Below, one piece after another: positions 44,314 to 48,087 of a stretch of DNA of 48,087 nt (position 1 is the first letter of the stretch; the number at the start of each line of letters is the position of its first letter). The notes below the pieces were generated by a model. It had not been told where the DNA came from, searched no databases, and saw only the letters and a program-made list of their open reading frames with translations. A program made the position numbers and the translations under genes. Source of the DNA: Alphaproteobacteria bacterium (GTDB lineage: Bacteria > Pseudomonadota > Alphaproteobacteria > Geminicoccales > Geminicoccaceae). The stretch is from positions 1-48,087 of the forward strand of contig JALUAG010000065.1 in the NCBI GenBank assembly GCA_027045875.1. Reading direction: 5' to 3'.

Positions 44314-45270
44314 ATGGGGAACGACGGGGTAGCGAAAGGGGAGGCTTCGAGGCCGCACGGGGAGCGCGCGGAAACCGGGGCGGCGGTGCTTTGCGGGCTC
44401 CGCCATCCGGTGTTCCAGGCGGGCATGGCCGGGATCGCCGGCCCCGAGCTCGCGGCGGCGGTGAGCGAGGCGGGCGGCCTCGGCCATCTCGGGGGGCTGC
44501 GTCTGCCGCCCGCGTGCCTGCGGGAGGCGATTCGCGAGGTCCGCCGCCGCACCGATCGTCCCTTCGGCGTCAACCTGGTCCCGGCCGGCTGTCGGCCGGC
44601 GGCCTTCGCGGCCCAGCTCCGGGTGGTGCTCGAAGAGCGGCCCGCAGTGCTGTCGCTGTTCCAGGACCACCGTCTCGACGCCGTCGCCCGGGCGCGGGAT
44701 GCGGGTATGGTCGTCATGGTGCAGGTGGGCTCGGTGGCCGAGGCCCGTCGGGCCTTCGCGCGCGGTGCCCGGGCCGTGATCGCCCAGGGTGTGGAGGCGG
44801 GCGGGCATCTGCGAGGCACGACCGCGCTGCTGCCCCTGCTTTCCGCGATCCTCGAGATCGCCGAGGGGCGGCCCGTGCTCGCCGCCGGCGGCATCGTGGA
44901 TCGCCGCGAGGTGCGCGCCGTCCGGGCACTCGGGGCTGCCGGGGTATGGGTCGGCACGGCCTTCGTCGCCACCGAGGAATCGCGCGCCCACGCGCTCTAC
45001 AAGAGGCGTCTTCTCGCGGCCTCGAGCGACGCCACCGAATACCGGCGCGGATATTCCTACGGCTGGGGCTTCGGGGCGCCGCACCGCGTGCTGCCGGGGC
45101 CGCGCCGGTTCGACCCGCTGTGCCTCCTGGCCGGCGGCGCCCGCCGTACCGACCGCGAGGTCTGGGCGCGCCGCATCTCGCTCTATGCAGGACAGGGCGT
45201 GGGGCGCATCGAGCGCGTCCGTCCGGCCGCCGAGCTGGTGGCCGAGCTCGCCGCCGGGTTCGTCGACTGA
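44314..45270 (+). CDS. Nitronate monooxygenase-family protein
   Basis: A 318-residue FMN TIM-barrel protein of the NMO/2-nitropropane dioxygenase family: HPVFQAGMAGIAGPELAAAVSEAGGLGHLGG at the N-terminus, FGVNLVP, VIAQGVEAGGHLRG, VLAAGGIVDRREVRA and GVWVGTAFVATEES. It oxidises nitroalkanes/nitronates or detoxifies propionate-3-nitronate (known for the family). The initial 26 residues before the barrel are poorly conserved; ATG at 44314 has AAAGG upstream. Divergent from the LysR gene. Confidence 0.88.
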   Translation: MGNDGVAKGEASRPHGERAETGAAVLCGLRHPVFQAGMAGIAGPELAAAVSEAGGLGHLGGLRLPPACLREAIREVRRRTDRPFGVNLVPAGCRPAAFAAQLRVVLEERPAVLSLFQDHRLDAVARARDAGMVVMVQVGSVAEARRAFARGARAVIAQGVEAGGHLRGTTALLPLLSAILEIAEGRPVLAAGGIVDRREVRAVRALGAAGVWVGTAFVATEESRAHALYKRRLLAASSDATEYRRGYSYGWGFGAPHRVLPGPRRFDPLCLLAGGARRTDREVWARRISLYAGQGVGRIERVRPAAELVAELAAGFVD

Positions 45271-45380
45271 GGGCGCGAGCGCCCGGCTCCCGGCACTCGC
45301 CCTCGAAGACGGGCTTGCGGGGGTGCCGGAGCTGTGGCTAGGCTGCGGCCGATCGACGCGGCGGCAGGGGATGGTGCGCG

Positions 45381-45692
45381 GTGAGACGGGACGTCTGGAC
45401 GCTCGCGATGGCCGTGCTGGTGGCGCAGCCCGCCGTCGGGGCGAGCGACCGTGAGGGGCGGCAGCTCGCGCAGGAGCTTTGCGCCCGCTGCCATGCGATC
45501 GATCCCGCGGCACCGTGGAACGGCATCGGCAGTACCCCGTCCTTCATGCTGATGGCGAAGAAGCTCGAACGCTACGAGCAGCGCGTGCTCACCGTGACCC
45601 AGAGGCGGCCGCACATCGCCCAGCAATTGACCGTCTCCGACGATGACCTCGGGCACATCCTGGCCTATATCCGCACGCTGAAACCCGAATAG
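45381..45692 (+). CDS. Small secreted cytochrome c-like protein
   Basis: A 103-residue protein with a signal peptide (about residues 1-20, ending ...AVGA) and one haem-binding CARCH motif. The mature form has about 82 residues, near the minimum for a class I cytochrome c; the axial Met is probably one of the Mets in FMLMAKK. It may pass electrons in the periplasm, but its partner is not obvious. GTG at 45381 is used, with only a weak GGGG upstream. Stands 110 nt behind the nitronate monooxygenase. Confidence 0.8.
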   Translation: MRRDVWTLAMAVLVAQPAVGASDREGRQLAQELCARCHAIDPAAPWNGIGSTPSFMLMAKKLERYEQRVLTVTQRRPHIAQQLTVSDDDLGHILAYIRTLKPE

Positions 45693-45771
45693 TTCCCGTT
45701 CGACCGATCCACAGTCCGGATCGTCATCGTCTCCTGCCGCGCGTTTCGTCTGCCGGTAGCGCGGCCATGCC

Positions 45772-46056
45772 ATGAAGGATCCTTCCTTGCCGTTCCTGGA
45801 CAATCCCCGGCGTCTCGACGAGGCGTCACGAGAGCGGCTCGCGGCCGTCGCCCGCGAGCTTCGTCTCCTCGCCGCGAGCGTGCCCGCGCTCGACATCGTC
45901 TGCCACGATCTCGCCCGCATCGTCGAACGGCTTTCCCGCCTCGAGGACATCGCCGTCCTCGACGAGATGCAGGTGGTGCTCCATCTCGGGCGGCCAGACG
46001 AGACGCCGGTTCCCGGTACGATCCACGATCCGCTGGAAGGCGGTGACGGGGGCTAG
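45772..46056 (+). CDS. Unknown 94-aa acidic protein
   Basis: A 94-residue soluble protein, mainly helical (ASRERLAAVARELRLLAAS, ARIVERLSRLEDIAVLDEMQVVLHLG), with a Gly/Pro-rich tail. No motif or family is recognised and the ribosome site before ATG 45772 is weak, so the call rests on the open frame and on its placement between the cytochrome gene and a convergent gene. It may be real but is the least certain coding gene here. Confidence 0.42.
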   Translation: MKDPSLPFLDNPRRLDEASRERLAAVARELRLLAASVPALDIVCHDLARIVERLSRLEDIAVLDEMQVVLHLGRPDETPVPGTIHDPLEGGDGG

Positions 46057-46070
46057 CGGGCCCCGCCTTC

Positions 46071-47003
46071 TCAGGGCCACTGGGCGCCGTTCACCTGGGT
46101 CAGCACCGCGTAGAGCGAGCCGGTGGCGGTGATGAAGAGCCGGTTGCGCCGGGGACCGCCGAAGCAGAGGTTGGACACCAGCTCCGGCACCTTGATCTTG
46201 CCGAGCAGGGTACCTTCCGGGGTGAGGCAGTGGACCCCGTCGTCGGCGCTGGTCCAGATCCGGCCGGCGGTGTCCAGCCGGAACCCGTCGTAGCGGCCGG
46301 CGTCGCATTCGGCGAGCACCTCGCCACCCGACAGGCGGTTGTCCCCGTCGACCTCGAACACCCGGATGTGGCGCGGGCCTCCGGGCACCGCGGAATAGCC
46401 CGAATCGGCGATGTAGAGCCGCGTCTCGTCGGGCGAGAAGGCGAGCCCGTTGGGGCGCACGAAATCCTGCACCACCGGCACGATCTCGCCGCGCCGCGGA
46501 TCGACCCGGAACACCCAGGCGCCCCCGTACTCGGCCTCGCCGCGGTGGCCCTGCAGGTCCGAATCGATGCCGTACTGGGGATCGGTGAACCAGATGGTGC
46601 CGTCCGACTTGACCACCACGTCGTTGGGCGAATTCAGGCGCTTGCCGTCGAAGCGGTCGGCGATCACCGTGATGCTGCCGTCGAGCTCGGTCCGGGTGAC
46701 GTGCCGGTTGCCGTGCTCGCAGGCGATGAGACGCCCCTCGCGGTCGCGGGTGAGGCCGTTGGCGTGGCCCGCGGGCTGGCGGTAGACGTCGACCGTACCG
46801 CCCAGACCGGAGAGTTCGGGCAGGAAGCGCAGGATGCGATCGTTGGGAATGTCGCTGAACAGCAGCGTGCCGGCATCGGCGAACCACACCGGCCCCTCCG
46901 TCCAGGCGGCCCCGCTCCACAGCTTGACGAGCCGCATGTTGCGACTGATGAGGCTCTTGAAGGACGGATCGAAGATCTCGTAGTCGAAGAGCTGCTCGGC
47001 CAT
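46071..47003 (-). CDS. SMP-30/gluconolactonase-family lactonase
   Basis: A 310-residue six-bladed beta-propeller. Family metal-site blocks appear: [27 protein letters not shown] (Glu ligand), the [22 protein letters not shown] segment (Asn), and [15 protein letters not shown] (Asp). It hydrolyses a sugar lactone to the sugar acid. GGGGGGAGG lies before the ATG at 47003. The divergent neighbour is a sugar-acid dehydratase, which would take the product. A possible shared regulation region is 85 nt long. Confidence 0.9.
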   Translation of the reverse strand: MAEQLFDYEIFDPSFKSLISRNMRLVKLWSGAAWTEGPVWFADAGTLLFSDIPNDRILRFLPELSGLGGTVDVYRQPAGHANGLTRDREGRLIACEHGNRHVTRTELDGSITVIADRFDGKRLNSPNDVVVKSDGTIWFTDPQYGIDSDLQGHRGEAEYGGAWVFRVDPRRGEIVPVVQDFVRPNGLAFSPDETRLYIADSGYSAVPGGPRHIRVFEVDGDNRLSGGEVLAECDAGRYDGFRLDTAGRIWTSADDGVHCLTPEGTLLGKIKVPELVSNLCFGGPRRNRLFITATGSLYAVLTQVNGAQWP

Positions 47004-47021
47004 GGCCTCCCCCCTCTCGCC

Positions 47022-47050
47022 TTGACGCCGTTCCTCCCGCTACCTAGCGT
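47022..47050 (+). promoter_or_regulatory. Possible promoter of the sugar-acid dehydratase
   Basis: TTGACG (47022-47027) and TAGCGT (47045-47050) stand 17 nt apart, 39 nt before the ATG at 47089. The -35 is close to consensus, the -10 is weak. The 85-nt divergent gap has no other AT-rich pair. Confidence 0.4.
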
Positions 47051-47088
47051 CGCTCGCGCCGGTGCACCGCAATAGACAGGAACGCCCG

Positions 47089-48087
47089 ATGTCGGACAAG
47101 GCGCGAAGGCCGAGGAAGCGACCCGAGGATCTGCGCTCGCACCGCTGGTTCGGCGTACCCACCCTGCGCGCCTTCGGCCATCGCTCGCGCATCAAGCAGA
47201 TGGGCTACGGACCCGAGGACTACGCGGGCCGGCCCGTGATCGGCATCGTCAACACCTGGTCCGACATCAACCAGTGCCACGCCCATTTCCGGGAGCGGGT
47301 GCGGGACGTGCGCCGCGGCATCCTCCAGGCCGGCGGCTTTCCCCTGGAGCTGCCGGCGATCTCCCTCTCCGAGCCCTTCGTCAAACCCTCGACCATGCTC
47401 TACCGCAACTTCCTCGCCATGGAGACGGAGGAGCTCCTGCGCAGCCACCCGATCGACGGGGCGGTGCTGATGGGGGGCTGCGACAAGACCACGCCCGGGC
47501 TCTTGCTGGGCGCCTTCTCGATGGACATCCCGGCCATCTTCGTGCCGGCGGGGCCGATGCTTCGCGGCAACTGGCGCGGCAGGGTGCTGGGCTCCGGTTC
47601 CGACGTCTGGAAATACTGGGACGAGCTGCGCGCCGGCCGCATCACGCCGGAGGACTGGGAAGAGATCGAGAACGGCATCGCGCGCAGCTACGGGCACTGC
47701 ATGACGATGGGTACCGCCTCCACCATGACGGCGATCGCCGAGGCGCTGGGCTTCTGCCTGCCGGGGGCCTCCTCGATCCCGGCGCCCGATTCCGGCCATC
47801 CGCGGATGTGCGCCGCCGCCGGCCGGCGCATCGTCGAGATGGTGTGGGAGGACCTCAAGCCCTCCGACATCATGCATCCGGGGGCGGTGGACAACGCCAT
47901 CCGCTGCCACATGGCGATGGGCGGATCGACCAACGCCACCATCCATCTCGTCGCCATGGTGCGCCGCGCCGGCATCCCGCTCGACCTCGCCCGCTTCGAC
48001 GCGATCGCCCGCGAGGTGCCGGTGCTCGCCAACGTGCGCCCCTCGGGCGAATATCTGATGGAGGATTTCTATTACGCGGGTGGCATC
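47089..48087 (+). CDS. IlvD/Edd-family sugar-acid dehydratase, 3' end outside window
   Basis: The first 333 residues of a dehydratase of the IlvD/Edd family. Three Cys expected to bind a [2Fe-2S] cluster are visible: Cys63 (NQCHAHF), Cys131 (GGCDKTTPG) and Cys204 (GHCMTMGT). PSGEYLMEDFYYAGG is typical of the pentonate/aldonate branch (L-arabinonate, D-xylonate dehydratases) more than of branched-chain amino-acid IlvD. It would convert a sugar acid to a 2-keto-3-deoxy acid after the divergent lactonase. AGGAA precedes ATG at 47089; the gene continues past the window end. Confidence 0.9.
   Translation, partial: MSDKARRPRKRPEDLRSHRWFGVPTLRAFGHRSRIKQMGYGPEDYAGRPVIGIVNTWSDINQCHAHFRERVRDVRRGILQAGGFPLELPAISLSEPFVKPSTMLYRNFLAMETEELLRSHPIDGAVLMGGCDKTTPGLLLGAFSMDIPAIFVPAGPMLRGNWRGRVLGSGSDVWKYWDELRAGRITPEDWEEIENGIARSYGHCMTMGTASTMTAIAEALGFCLPGASSIPAPDSGHPRMCAAAGRRIVEMVWEDLKPSDIMHPGAVDNAIRCHMAMGGSTNATIHLVAMVRRAGIPLDLARFDAIAREVPVLANVRPSGEYLMEDFYYAGGI

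Overview
The window is 48 kb of very GC-rich DNA, typical of an alphaproteobacterium, perhaps a Rhodospirillales- or Geminicoccales-like lineage (inference). Signs are the rpmH-rnpA-yidD-yidC cluster, a perfect CtrA-type box (TTAA-N7-TTAA), the alphaproteobacterial corrinoid set (corrinoid protein, DUF1638, 'virulence factor', methyl-THF methyltransferase, ASKHA activator) and many ABC importers. About 50 genes are packed tightly, often with ATGA overlaps. No insertion sequence, prophage, CRISPR array or rRNA gene was seen, and no gene-free stretch exceeds about 300 nt.

Region by region. 1-2.3 kb: the 3' part of an initiator tRNA gene, then a visibly less GC-rich XRE/ImmA-protease + DUF4411 PIN pair (likely acquired toxin-antitoxin-like module). 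2.3-3.2 kb: GYD protein and two tandem mini-lipoproteins. 3.3-8.6 kb (minus strand): an IclR-headed operon with two NitT/TauT-type permeases, one THI5-like binding protein, one ATPase and a shikimate-dehydrogenase-like enzyme. A perfect TGGAA-N5-TTCCA palindrome lies in its divergent promoter, shared with an EthD-like gene. 9.6-15.3 kb: a complete peptide ABC importer with a fused double ATPase. 15.5 kb: tRNA-Ser(UGA) with a good promoter. 15.7-18.4 kb: a type II P-type ATPase. 18.4-23.5 kb (minus): the corrinoid/one-carbon operon without its substrate methyltransferase, ending in a TIGR01244-type phosphatase.

23.7-25.4 kb: membrane protein, queF, then a CtrA box and an unknown small protein. 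25.6-30.1 kb: a PanE-like reductase, a VOC/FAD-oxidoreductase/secreted-protein operon and an RlmI-type methyltransferase. 30.2-33.7 kb: a type I secretion ABC transporter and HlyD adaptor behind a clear sigma70 promoter. 33.7-35.5 kb (minus): an orphan histidine kinase and a lipoprotein. 35.6-38.2 kb: rpmH-rnpA-yidD-yidC behind a consensus promoter. 38.2-43.2 kb: an Lrp regulator divergent from a giant fused indolepyruvate:ferredoxin oxidoreductase and a Tat-exported cyclase-family hydrolase. 43.3-45.3 kb: a LysR regulator divergent from a nitronate monooxygenase. 45.4-46.1 kb: a mini cytochrome c and an unknown protein. 46.1-48.1 kb: a SMP-30 lactonase divergent from a sugar-acid dehydratase (cut by the window end), a lactonase/dehydratase pair of an oxidative sugar pathway.

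Together the genes suggest a metabolically versatile heterotroph that imports peptides, aromatic or amine-type compounds and sugars and channels methyl groups to tetrahydrofolate. The best candidates for something under-described are the dual-permease/AroE-like operon, the corrinoid operon with its phosphatase, the CtrA-box gene, and the orphan kinase-lipoprotein pair beside the secretion system. All functions are read from recalled family motifs; no search was run.
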